DNA of 44,505 bases from Treponema sp. (lineage in GTDB: Bacteria > Spirochaetota > Spirochaetia > Treponematales > Breznakiellaceae): contig JAIRWM010000083.1 in the NCBI GenBank assembly GCA_031268975.1, forward strand, positions 1 to 44,505, written 5' to 3'. Position numbers and translations under genes: made by a program. The notes below the pieces were generated by a model. The model was not told the DNA's origin. It ran no database searches and saw only the letters and a program-made list of their open reading frames with translations. Of the stretch, positions 17,224-23,665 are shown one piece after another (positions within the stretch are counted from its first letter, which is position 1; each line of letters opens with the position of its first letter).

Positions 17224-17557
17224 TTTTTTCCTCCAGTAAATTTTTCAGAATGGCTTGAGTAAAACGCCAGTCAAGTAAATTTTGTTCCAAAACTTCTTTG
17301 CCTTTTTTTGTAATTTTGTAATATTTGCGCCTTGCCCCCTGAGTCTCGTCACCCCAATACGATGCGATACACCCCGCCTGTTCCAGCCGCTTGTAACTGG
17401 AATAAAGCGTTGTCTCCTTAAGTTCATATTGCTGCCCGGTCTTTTCCAGTATCGTATTGTAAATTTCAAAACCGTAGGCATCGCCGGATTTCAAAATGCT
17501 TAATACGATAGTGTCCGTATGACCACGCAGCACATCTGATGAAAGTTTTGCGTCCAT
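17213..17557 (-). CDS. PadR-family transcriptional regulator
   Basis: This 114-residue winged-helix repressor shows the PadR pattern: LRGHTDTIVLSILKSGDAYGFEIYN, then LKETTLYSSYKRLEQAGCIASYWG for recognition helix and wing, then a C-terminal helix (TKKGKEVLEQNLLDWRFTQAIL) for dimerisation. It probably represses its own operon with the HAAS gene through the dyad at 17604-17625. The ribosome-binding site GGAGGAGG is strong and lies directly before the ATG. Confidence 0.92.
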   Translation of the reverse strand: MDAKLSSDVLRGHTDTIVLSILKSGDAYGFEIYNTILEKTGQQYELKETTLYSSYKRLEQAGCIASYWGDETQGARRKYYKITKKGKEVLEQNLLDWRFTQAILKNLLEEKNEH

Positions 17558-17961
17558 AAACCTCCTCCGGCGGATATTACAACGCTAAATGGTATTATCT
17601 GCCTGATATATTATAGTATATATCATATTACTACGGTTGTCAAGTATATTTTTGCTTTTTTCATCTTTATCCCGAATATTGTTTATTTTTGGCCGATATG
17701 GATACAATTTACCCGGTTGGTTTTATGGGTACGATTATGACCGAAAACAGGGCTATTTCTTGTTTGTACAATACGATTGCTGACTTCGGCAATTTTTTGA
17801 AATCAGAGTTTTCCACAAAACTTCAGCTTTTGTGGAAACTACCTTGGTTTTCATTATTTATATTGACCGATTTGATTACTCCGTTTCCCGCCATACGAAA
17901 AGGACTGGACTGAATGGCCTGATTATGACAATACGGTAAATACTAATGTTTGCGGCAGCCG
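17558..17961. other. Gap with PadR operator and possible decayed reading frame
   Basis: The left end holds the PadR promoter and operator. From about 17660 a rightward frame gives protein-like text rich in Tyr, Gly and Asp (for example YGYNLPGWFYGYDYDRKQGY) that stops near 17783. In another frame near 17890-17960 comes FPPYEKDWTEWPDYDNTV. This looks like a frameshifted remnant of one gene, but no family is recognised and the reading is weak. Confidence 0.35.
17604..17625. promoter_or_regulatory. Candidate PadR operator
   Basis: Arms TGATATAT and ATATATCA form a perfect 8-base dyad around a 6-base centre, about 47 bases before the PadR ATG. PadR-family repressors typically bind AT-rich dyads of this size over their own promoters. 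Confidence 0.55.
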
Positions 17962-18618
17962 CTAAACATATTTGACCGCCTCACGAATCGACAATGGATT
18001 CATCTCTCCCCGGTGTTTCCCGACAAATTTCCGCACCCACGCCGGATTTGTTTTGCTGTATTCCCGCAGACTCCATCCGATAGCCTTGTTTATAAAAAAT
18101 TCTTTTTGACCAAAGTTGTTTTTAATGATCTGCCCAAGCAGCACGGTATTGGTTTTGTCTTTGCGGGTTAGTTGATGATCGATGGCGATGCGGCGCAGCC
18201 AGATGTTTTTGTCCAGGCTCCACGCAAGCAGCGTCTGATTAACTTCCGGGAAACGCAGGGCGATCCCGCCCGCAATCCTGTCCAGCCCGTCAATGGTGTC
18301 CCACCAGGATTTTGTAACAGCCAGACGACGAAGGCGCCTGAGATCGGCGGGCAGGAGAAGATGCCGCAATTTTGTTACATATTCCACCGCCAAATATTGA
18401 AATTCGCGCTCCCTTTTCCAGAGGTCGTTTACAAAAGCCCAGTTAACCGCCGCAGCGTCACGAAGCGCCGGCGGCGTGAAAAATTCCCTGAAAATTTCCC
18501 CGCGTTTCGGACGGGGAATTCCCAAAAAGGGAAATTGATTGCGCATATAGGCGCTCATGGACTTTGCCAGATCCGCGTCCGCGGCATCTTTGTAGGCCTG
18601 AATGATTTTCGCGTACAT
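17962..18618 (-). CDS. DNA alkylation repair protein (AlkD-like HEAT repeat)
   Basis: This 218-residue all-helical protein belongs to the AlkC/AlkD family, whose DNA glycosylases remove bulky or positively charged alkylated bases. Landmarks are the N-terminal FPFLGIPRPKRGEIFREFF, the central VTKSWWDTIDGLDRIAGGI (the WWDxxD element that family members use near the lesion) and the C-terminal FINKAIGWSLREYSKTNPAW. Length and motif order match the family. An AAGGAAATCG ribosome-binding site precedes the ATG. It is transcribed leftward as a single gene. A fossil of a second copy is at 16402-16430. Repair activity is inferred from family. Confidence 0.9.
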   Translation of the reverse strand: MYAKIIQAYKDAADADLAKSMSAYMRNQFPFLGIPRPKRGEIFREFFTPPALRDAAAVNWAFVNDLWKREREFQYLAVEYVTKLRHLLLPADLRRLRRLAVTKSWWDTIDGLDRIAGGIALRFPEVNQTLLAWSLDKNIWLRRIAIDHQLTRKDKTNTVLLGQIIKNNFGQKEFFINKAIGWSLREYSKTNPAWVRKFVGKHRGEMNPLSIREAVKYV

Positions 18619-18634
18619 GCGATTTCCTTTTCCG

Positions 18635-18663
18635 TTTAGTATCGCACTTCAGGCGATACTAAA
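18635..18663. promoter_or_regulatory. 11-base perfect dyad in the alkD leader
   Basis: TTTAGTATCGC and GCGATACTAAA flank a 7-base loop, 17 bases upstream of the AlkD-like start. Read leftward a T-run precedes rather than follows the stem, so this is not an ordinary terminator for alkD. It could be an operator or a leader hairpin. Confidence 0.5.
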
Positions 18664-18698
18664 AAAACCCGCTCTCAGGGCAGGACACTCCATCTGCA

Positions 18699-18753
18699 CA
18701 AAATACACTGAAGCGGTCTCCTGTGTAAACCCAAGAAAGGCAAAACCCGGGGA
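18699..18753 (-). pseudogene. Fossil fragment of a HAAS/DUF1700-type gene
   Basis: Read leftward, this gives PGFAFLGFTQETASVYFV, against AGFTFLGFTQETSSLYPM in the intact HAAS gene. The hand alignment of about 45 bases (18705-18750 with 16701-16746) is ungapped, with roughly four fifths identical. Amino-acid changes are mostly conservative, so this was once a real protein-coding copy. It is cut on both sides; the antitoxin fragment starts right next to it. Confidence 0.65.
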
Positions 18754-18768
18754 ACCTCCGCCCATACA

Positions 18769-18948
18769 GCCGATGTTTTAAAGCAGCGTGGCGAAGAGAA
18801 TAACCCGGTAGTTATTACCCAAAACGGGGAGGCTCAGGCTGTTCTGATGAATGTAAATTACTATCAGAATATTATGGATGCGATAAATTTGCTTAAAATC
18901 TCATCATTCGGGGAAAATGATATAAAGAGCGGAGGAAGAATGAAATGA
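18769..18948 (+). pseudogene. 5'-truncated Phd/YefM-type antitoxin
   Basis: The frame reads ADVLKQRGEENNPVVITQNG, then EAQAVLMNVNYYQNIMDAIN, then LLKISSFGENDIK, and ends at TGA 18946-18948. The VVITQNGEAQAVLM strand-turn-strand and the following YxxxxD...LLK helix are characteristic of Phd/YefM antitoxins, which bind operator DNA and neutralise a RelE/Doc-type toxin. The normal first ~20 residues with a start codon are missing: the upstream sequence switches into the HAAS fossil with no in-frame start. No toxin gene follows. It is most likely inactive. Confidence 0.7.
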
Positions 18949-19019
18949 TACCCTGTTCCCGCCCGAGGACCGTGTTCCCGGCAGCGGGCCTGACAATGAT
19001 CCTCCACCAGGGTATCATT
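18944..19019 (+). terminator. Long stem with trailing T-run after the antitoxin remnant
   Basis: AATGATACCCTG (18944-18955) and CAGGGTATCATT (19008-19019) pair perfectly over 12 bases, followed by ATTTTTC. The 52-base loop has its own GC-rich pairing (GCCCG/CGGGC). It would insulate the Fur promoter just downstream from upstream transcription. The loop is longer than in standard intrinsic terminators, so efficiency is doubtful. Confidence 0.4.
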
Positions 19020-19037
19020 ATTTTTCGAGATTTTCGC

Positions 19038-19066
19038 TTGACAAAAACAATAATAGTTATTATTAT
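19038..19066 (+). promoter_or_regulatory. Fur-gene promoter with internal AT dyad
   Basis: TTGACA (19038-19043), a 17-base spacer and TATTAT (19061-19066) form a near-consensus sigma-70 promoter. AATAAT AGTT ATTATT (19049-19064) is a dyad across the spacer and -10, similar in style to Fur/PerR boxes and well placed for autorepression. The ATG at 19076 is only nine bases after the -10, so the transcript should be leaderless or almost so. Confidence 0.65.
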
Positions 19067-19075
19067 TAACATATC

Positions 19076-19504
19076 ATGGCGGGGAAAGAAAGAAAGCACA
19101 GCGCGAAGCGGGACGCTATCCTTAAGGTACTGCGGGGAACCACGGTTCATCCGGGGGCCCAATGGGTATACAGCCAGCTAAAGGGGGCTATTCCCGACCT
19201 TTCGCTGGGAACGGTATACCGCAACCTGAAGCTTTTCCGGGAAGAAGGGCTCGCGGCCTTTCTGGGGACGGTAAACGGGGAAGAACGTTTTGACGGCGTT
19301 ACCGAGTCCCATCCGCATTTGATCTGCCGCCGCTGCGGGGCCATCGAAGACATCACCCTTGCCAATCCCGAAGCTTTTGAAAAGGAACTGGCCGGGGTTC
19401 TGGCCGCCTCTGTCGTGAAAAACGAAAACCGGAATGTCAAGGAGGGGGGATTTGACTTTCGGCGTACCCTCTTTTACGGTTTATGCAGGGACTGCGGAAC
19501 GTAA
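19076..19504 (+). CDS. Fur-family regulator (PerR-like)
   Basis: This 142-residue metal-dependent repressor has an N-terminal winged helix (~5-80; HPGAQWVYSQLKGAIPDLSLGTVYRNLKLF, shown here as its two key helices). The C-terminal domain has SHPHLICRRCG, carrying metal ligands and the first CxxC of the structural zinc site, and CRDCG as the second CxxC at the very end. The context, directly before rubrerythrin, is that of PerR peroxide sensors in anaerobes, although Fur iron sensing cannot be excluded. There is no Shine-Dalgarno, and the promoter lies so close that translation is probably leaderless. The next gene starts 65 bases on. Confidence 0.88.
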   Translation: MAGKERKHSAKRDAILKVLRGTTVHPGAQWVYSQLKGAIPDLSLGTVYRNLKLFREEGLAAFLGTVNGEERFDGVTESHPHLICRRCGAIEDITLANPEAFEKELAGVLAASVVKNENRNVKEGGFDFRRTLFYGLCRDCGT

Positions 19505-19569
19505 AAGCGGCCTCATCTGTGAAACTTCGGCATAGGCCGATGTTATATCATTTTTCCAAGGAGACAACT

Positions 19570-20112
19570 ATGAAATGGGTTTGTCAGGTGTGTGGTTATG
19601 TATATGAAGGTGATAAGCCGCCCGAGGCGTGTCCTCAGTGTAAGGCCCCCTCTTCCAAATTCGCCAAGTCGGGCGGGGGCCAGGCCTTTGCCGCCGAACA
19701 TACGGTGGGAATCGCGGCGAATGTCGAGCAGGATATAAAAGATGATCTTCGGGCTCACTTTAACGGCGAATGCTGCGAGGTCGGCATGTACCTTGCCATG
19801 AGCCGGGTCGCCGAGCGGGAAGGCTATCCGGAAATCGCCGCCGCGTACAAGCGTTATGCCTACGAGGAAGCCGATCACGCCTCCCGTTTCGGCGAAATGC
19901 TCGGCGAGGTTGTTACCGCCAGCACGAAAAAGAATCTGGAACTCCGTATTGAAGCCGAATACGGCGCCTGTTCCGGCAAGACCGATATTGCCAAACGCGC
20001 CAAGGAACGGAACTACGACGCCATCCACGACGCTGTTCACGAAATGGCCAGGGATGAAGCCCGCCACTGCGCCGGTTTCAGGGGCCTGCTTAAAAGGTAC
20101 TTCGGCGGCTAA
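19570..20112 (+). CDS. rbr: Rubrerythrin with N-terminal rubredoxin domain
   Basis: This 180-residue cytosolic non-haem iron protein reduces hydrogen peroxide using electrons from rubredoxin or flavoprotein partners. Residues 5-24 hold the rubredoxin-type iron centre (CQVCGY and CPQCKAP). Then comes a four-helix ferritin-like di-iron domain with Glu/His ligands in FNGECCEVGMYL, AYEEADHASRF, IEAEYGA and RDEARHCAGF. The rubredoxin domain is N-terminal, as in reverse rubrerythrins. AAGGAGACAACT gives a strong ribosome-binding site. It follows the Fur/PerR-like gene and is probably co-transcribed and derepressed by peroxide. Confidence 0.93.
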   Translation: MKWVCQVCGYVYEGDKPPEACPQCKAPSSKFAKSGGGQAFAAEHTVGIAANVEQDIKDDLRAHFNGECCEVGMYLAMSRVAEREGYPEIAAAYKRYAYEEADHASRFGEMLGEVVTASTKKNLELRIEAEYGACSGKTDIAKRAKERNYDAIHDAVHEMARDEARHCAGFRGLLKRYFGG

Positions 20113-20195
20113 GGAAACACTGATTTATTCAATGGAGAATAAATTGATGCTACCTTGAAGGAAAACCGCCTGCCGGGACCGGCCTCCGGCGGAAA

Positions 20196-20252
20196 GGGGC
20201 TGTCCGAACAAGGTTTTCAACAGACCGAAGATCTGACTTTTCGGACAGCCCC
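20196..20252. repeat. GGGCTGTCCG hairpin repeat, copy 1
   Basis: GGGGCTGTCCGAA (20196-20208) pairs perfectly with TTCGGACAGCCCC (20240-20252) over 13 bases. It lies between convergent genes, rubrerythrin (+) and DUF3793 (-). A related hairpin with the same core lies at 31166-31236, also between convergent genes. A role as bidirectional terminator is possible although no T-run follows. The nested CCGCC/GGCGG hairpin at 20167-20193 is adjacent. Confidence 0.6.
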
Positions 20253-20261
20253 GGCCGGGAC

Positions 20262-20780
20262 TCAGGCGCTGTGGATAAGGGCGGTTTTAAGGCGCTCCCG
20301 GCATTCGTCATATTGACGGAAACGGCGCAGGGCCTGCCGGACATTTCCGTACACTTTCCAGTAGCCGCATAACTTGTAGTCGCGGCCTCCGTGTTCCACA
20401 AAACCGAGCACGTCGGCGGCCGGATAGCCCAGAAAAAGCCCTATCTCGTGAGGGAACACATCACCGGAAAACCGCTTTTTCAGGCGGGAAAGGACGGCGG
20501 CAACCGGGCCGCCGGAGGGGTATCCCCGGGCGGCGAGGATGTTTCCGGCGGCCCTGCCGGCCATTGTTTTTTCAAGCAGGGCTTTTTCAAAAACGAAAAC
20601 CAGCAATCCGTTTTCGCTTTTCCTGAGCACCATAAGGTCAAGACCCCGCGGCAGCGTATCAGCCAGGGAACAGCAGACATCCGTGGTTTGCAGCGTGAAC
20701 AGGGCCGCCGGTTTACAGCCCATAATAACCGGGCTCAGATGGTTTACGATAACCCGCCTGATTTCATCAGGCTGTTCCAC
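20262..20780 (-). CDS. DUF3793 family protein
   Basis: About 172 residues, function unknown. It shows the DUF3793 pattern: an N-terminal HLSPVIMGCKPAALFTL segment, a central VFVFEKALLEKTM, then FPHEIGLFLGYPAADVLGFV and GYWKVYGNVRQALRRFRQY. Members are frequently encoded beside flavodoxins in anaerobes, as here, and may support iron or redox functions; this is association only. The open frame runs to a TTG at 20837 that overlaps the flavodoxin stop; I prefer the GTG at 20780 because homologues begin about a dozen residues before the HxxPV motif. It is co-transcribed with the flavodoxin. Confidence 0.8.
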   Translation of the reverse strand: MEQPDEIRRVIVNHLSPVIMGCKPAALFTLQTTDVCCSLADTLPRGLDLMVLRKSENGLLVFVFEKALLEKTMAGRAAGNILAARGYPSGGPVAAVLSRLKKRFSGDVFPHEIGLFLGYPAADVLGFVEHGGRDYKLCGYWKVYGNVRQALRRFRQYDECRERLKTALIHSA

Positions 20781-20826
20781 GGCCCGGTGGAAACGGCTGG
20801 CTCCGCCGAAATGAACGCCGGCGCCG

Positions 20827-21255
20827 TTACCCCGCAAGCCGTTTCCCCAGTTCGCCGCATTTTTTCAGCGCCTCTTCGTCAGGAACAAGCTGGGTGATAA
20901 CGCCCTCCCCTTCAACCTTCGCGCCGGTTCCTTTCATCCGCTCAACCCAGTCCCGCATCCACTGTCCGTCGCCCCAGTCGTACGATCCGAAAAGGCCGAC
21001 CGCTTTGCCTTCCAGTTCCTTCCGGGAAAGTCCGGCGATAAATGGTTCCACTTCGCTTTCTTCCAGAACCTCCGACCCCATCGCCGGGCAGCCAAACGCC
21101 ACGGCGGCGGCCGTTTTGACCATTTCCCCGGTTACATCGGCAACCGGTTTAAGGGTAACTTCCGCTCCGGCGGCTTTTGCCCCTTCGGCGACTTCCCTCG
21201 CCATTGTTTCGGTATTTCCCGTACTGCTCCAGTACGCGACAAGCACATTTTTCAT
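20827..21255 (-). CDS. Flavodoxin
   Basis: This 142-residue cytosolic FMN electron carrier has the phosphate-binding loop WSSTGNTET at residues 9-17, a first isoalloxazine loop around [14 protein letters not shown] and a second around [12 protein letters not shown] with aromatic residues to stack on the flavin. Flavodoxins replace ferredoxin when iron is scarce and can feed reductants to peroxide-reducing proteins such as rubrerythrin. The ribosome-binding site GGAAGGAGAAACCG is strong. It is divergent from the FTR1 iron operon; each has its own promoter within the shared 194-base gap. Confidence 0.93.
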   Translation of the reverse strand: MKNVLVAYWSSTGNTETMAREVAEGAKAAGAEVTLKPVADVTGEMVKTAAAVAFGCPAMGSEVLEESEVEPFIAGLSRKELEGKAVGLFGSYDWGDGQWMRDWVERMKGTGAKVEGEGVITQLVPDEEALKKCGELGKRLAG

Positions 21256-21278
21256 CGGTTTCTCCTTCCAGATTTATT

Positions 21279-21307
21279 GTTATATAGAGCTAACACAAAA
21301 ATGTCAA
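21279..21307 (-). promoter_or_regulatory. Flavodoxin promoter
   Basis: Read leftward, TTGACA (21307-21302), a 17-base spacer and TATAAC (21284-21279), about 24 bases before the flavodoxin ATG. The spacer contains GTTAGCTC, echoing the GTTAGATTTAAC dyad in the opposite promoter. Confidence 0.6.
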
Positions 21308-21346
21308 GAGAATTCTTCAAATTCTCCCGTTTTCTTTGTCCGCTAC

Positions 21347-21375
21347 TTGACACAATAGTTAGATTTAACTAATAG
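21347..21375 (+). promoter_or_regulatory. Iron operon promoter with dyad operator
   Basis: TTGACA (21347-21352), a 17-base spacer and TAATAG (21370-21375). TAGTTA GATT TAACTA (21356-21371) is a perfect 6-base dyad filling the spacer, placed as an iron- or manganese-responsive repressor site would be. Whether Fur/PerR or a DtxR-type protein binds cannot be told. Confidence 0.55.
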
Positions 21376-21449
21376 TATTAGCTGAGAATAACTGTGATGT
21401 CCGGTCAAGCGGTGAAAGGGCCCCCGCCGGACAAAATTTATAGGAGATT

Positions 21450-22985
21450 ATGATGCGCAAAATTCCCGCACTGCTGGGACTTATATTTCTGCCGCTTTTC
21501 CTTTTTGCCGGTGAGGCGATTCATTTTGACACACATCTTGACGCGGAAGCGGAAATGCGGCTTTTACTGAACGAAGCCTTCTATTCCTACGTCTCTTCCG
21601 ATGTTGAGGGCGCCTGCGATCAGCTTGACGCGGTTTTCACCGATTATTACCGGAATACGGGTTTTGAACAGGGGGTACTGGAAAAGATATCGGCGGAACG
21701 CGCGCAGAATATTACCGACTGGTTTGAGTATATAAAAATTTCCATGCGTCAGGGCGTCTCCCAAAAAGATCTCCGGGGAAGCTACAACCAGCTGACGTAC
21801 CTGCTCAGGGTAACGGCGGGGCGGCTTGACGGAAGGGAAGAACCCGTGTCCGAAGCGCGGAACTGGACAAAGACCGCGGAAGAAATGGCCGGTATTTTGA
21901 CCGGCGCGTATAACAAATATACGGCAGGGGACCCCAAAGGCGCGCGGGACGATGTTGACGTGGTGTATTTCCAGTACTACGAAAAGCTGGGGTTTGAAAG
22001 AATCGTCATGGCAAAAATATCCGGAGAACGGGCCAGCACCGTGGAATATCAGTTCAGCGCGGCGAAAAAGGCCATCACAAAAGGAGACGACGGGGAAGTA
22101 AAAAACAGCCTTGACACCCTTTCGCGGTACATTGTCGAAGACGCGGCCCAGCTTGACAGCAAAGTAGAAAGCGCCCTGGGGGTTTTTATCGAATCGCTGC
22201 TGATCATACTGCGGGAGGGTTTTGAAGCCATCCTCATAGTCGGCGCCATTGTCGCGTATCTGATTAAAAGCGGAAACAAAAAAAACACAAAGCCCGTGTA
22301 TTGGGGTTCCCTTGCCGCGCTGGGTTTCAGCGTGGTAATGGCGCTCATACTTAACGCCCTTACCAGTACCGCAAGCGGCAGGAATCAGGAAATTATTGAA
22401 GGCGCCACGATGCTTCTTGCGGTTGTCGTTTTATTTTATGTCAGCAACTGGATGGTGTCCAAGGCAGAGGCGGAAGCCTGGGCGCACTATATTGAAGGAA
22501 AGGTACAAAGTTCCATTACAAAGGGTTCGGTGTTTTCGCTTGCCTTTGCCGCGTTCCTTGCCGTATTCCGCGAAGGGGCGGAAACAATTTTGTTCTATAA
22601 GGCCCTGCTTGCAGGCAACCAGAATTATACCAACATGATATGGCTTGGGTTCGTCATCGGCGCGGCTGCGCTCGTTGTCATATATATTTTGATCAGGGTT
22701 TTGAGCCTTTCGCTTCCGCTTAAACCGTTCTTCCTGGGAACCAGCATTCTCCTTTTTATCATGTCCGTTTCCTTTACCGGAGCCGGCATCAAGGAGCTGC
22801 AGGAAGGGAACCTTGTCCCGGTTACCATGCTGCCGTTTAATTTTACGGTCGATATTCTGGGAATTTACCCTACCCTTCAAACGCTTATTCCCCAGGCCCT
22901 GCTGCTTGCCGTTACCGTCGTACTGTTTGTTTTCCAGCTTAAAAAAAACAAACAGGGCGCGCTTTTAAAAACGGGATCCGCTTAA
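21450..22985 (+). CDS. FTR1-family iron permease with periplasmic domain
   Basis: This 511-residue high-affinity iron permease has a signal peptide (~1-20). Residues ~30-235 form a periplasmic domain of two similar helical units; each has the pattern of acidic residues, YYxxxGFE and KISxERA, so it is an internal duplication. The membrane part (~240-505) carries the two REXXE iron-ligand motifs, REGFE (255-259) and REGAE (374-378), in the first and a central helix. FTR1 proteins pass Fe(III), usually supplied after oxidation or by a P19-type partner. It leads a seven-gene operon. Two adjacent ATGs lie at 21450 and 21453 behind AGGAG. Confidence 0.93.
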   Translation: MMRKIPALLGLIFLPLFLFAGEAIHFDTHLDAEAEMRLLLNEAFYSYVSSDVEGACDQLDAVFTDYYRNTGFEQGVLEKISAERAQNITDWFEYIKISMRQGVSQKDLRGSYNQLTYLLRVTAGRLDGREEPVSEARNWTKTAEEMAGILTGAYNKYTAGDPKGARDDVDVVYFQYYEKLGFERIVMAKISGERASTVEYQFSAAKKAITKGDDGEVKNSLDTLSRYIVEDAAQLDSKVESALGVFIESLLIILREGFEAILIVGAIVAYLIKSGNKKNTKPVYWGSLAALGFSVVMALILNALTSTASGRNQEIIEGATMLLAVVVLFYVSNWMVSKAEAEAWAHYIEGKVQSSITKGSVFSLAFAAFLAVFREGAETILFYKALLAGNQNYTNMIWLGFVIGAAALVVIYILIRVLSLSLPLKPFFLGTSILLFIMSVSFTGAGIKELQEGNLVPVTMLPFNFTVDILGIYPTLQTLIPQALLLAVTVVLFVFQLKKNKQGALLKTGSA

Positions 22986-23043
22986 CGTGTCTTACAACTC
23001 ACGGTCGTTGACCACTGAGAGAAAATCAATGAGGAGAAGGTAC

Positions 23044-23646
23044 ATGAAAAAAGTTTTAGTGCTTCTTTTGGCTGTGTTATGCGTCAGCCTGTTTGTTACA
23101 GGATGCTCGCAAAACCAGAGTGAACAGGCGGCTTCCACGCCGGTGCAGGCGCCCGCCGGCATAGCAGAAGATGAAGCGGGATTCGAAGAATTCCCCATAG
23201 GGGATGATATTGAGCTTTTTCCGCTGAACGTGGCGGGAGTTTATTTCCAGCCGGTAGACATGATGCCCGCAGGCAACAGCCTTTCCGCGGCCGAGTCGGA
23301 TATGCACATAGAAGCCGATATTTCCGCCATGGAAAATAACGGCCTTGGCTACGGAGCCGGGGACTTTGTTCCCAACCTGACAGTCCGCTATGAGATTCTC
23401 AAAAGCGGTTCAAGCCGGAAAATCGAAGGAAGCTTTATGCCCATGAGCGCGAGCGACGGGCCGCATTACGGCGCAAACATCAAGCTTGACGGCGCAGGTA
23501 CCTACAATGTAAAGTTCTTTATCCTGAATCCCGAATCGCAGGGATACCTTCTGCATGTGGATCAGACAACCGGCGTTACCGGCAGGTTCTGGAATCAGCC
23601 GCTGGTAGCCGAATGGGACTTCGATTGGGTCCCCAGAGAGTGGTAG
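23044..23646 (+). CDS. P19/Tp34-type iron-binding lipoprotein
   Basis: This 200-residue lipoprotein has a lipobox VTGC at residues 18-21, so it is anchored at the membrane on the periplasmic side. The Tp34/P19 immunoglobulin-like fold is indicated by GVYFQPVDMMPAG, the metal-binding SDMHIEADI, FVPNLTVRYEI, a His in SDGPHYGANIKL and a late LLHVDQTTG. P19 of Campylobacter and Tp34 of Treponema pallidum are copper- or iron-binding partners of FTR1 permeases. GAGGAGAAGG precedes the ATG at 23044; an upstream in-frame start at 22987 would destroy the signal peptide. It is the second gene of the iron operon. Confidence 0.92.
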   Translation: MKKVLVLLLAVLCVSLFVTGCSQNQSEQAASTPVQAPAGIAEDEAGFEEFPIGDDIELFPLNVAGVYFQPVDMMPAGNSLSAAESDMHIEADISAMENNGLGYGAGDFVPNLTVRYEILKSGSSRKIEGSFMPMSASDGPHYGANIKLDGAGTYNVKFFILNPESQGYLLHVDQTTGVTGRFWNQPLVAEWDFDWVPREW

Positions 23647-23665
23647 TTTTGACGCAAAAGGCGCT

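Noticed and set aside
18635-18663. Intrinsic terminator upstream of alkD
   Set aside because: The A/T run is on the wrong side of the stem for either neighbouring transcript to end there.
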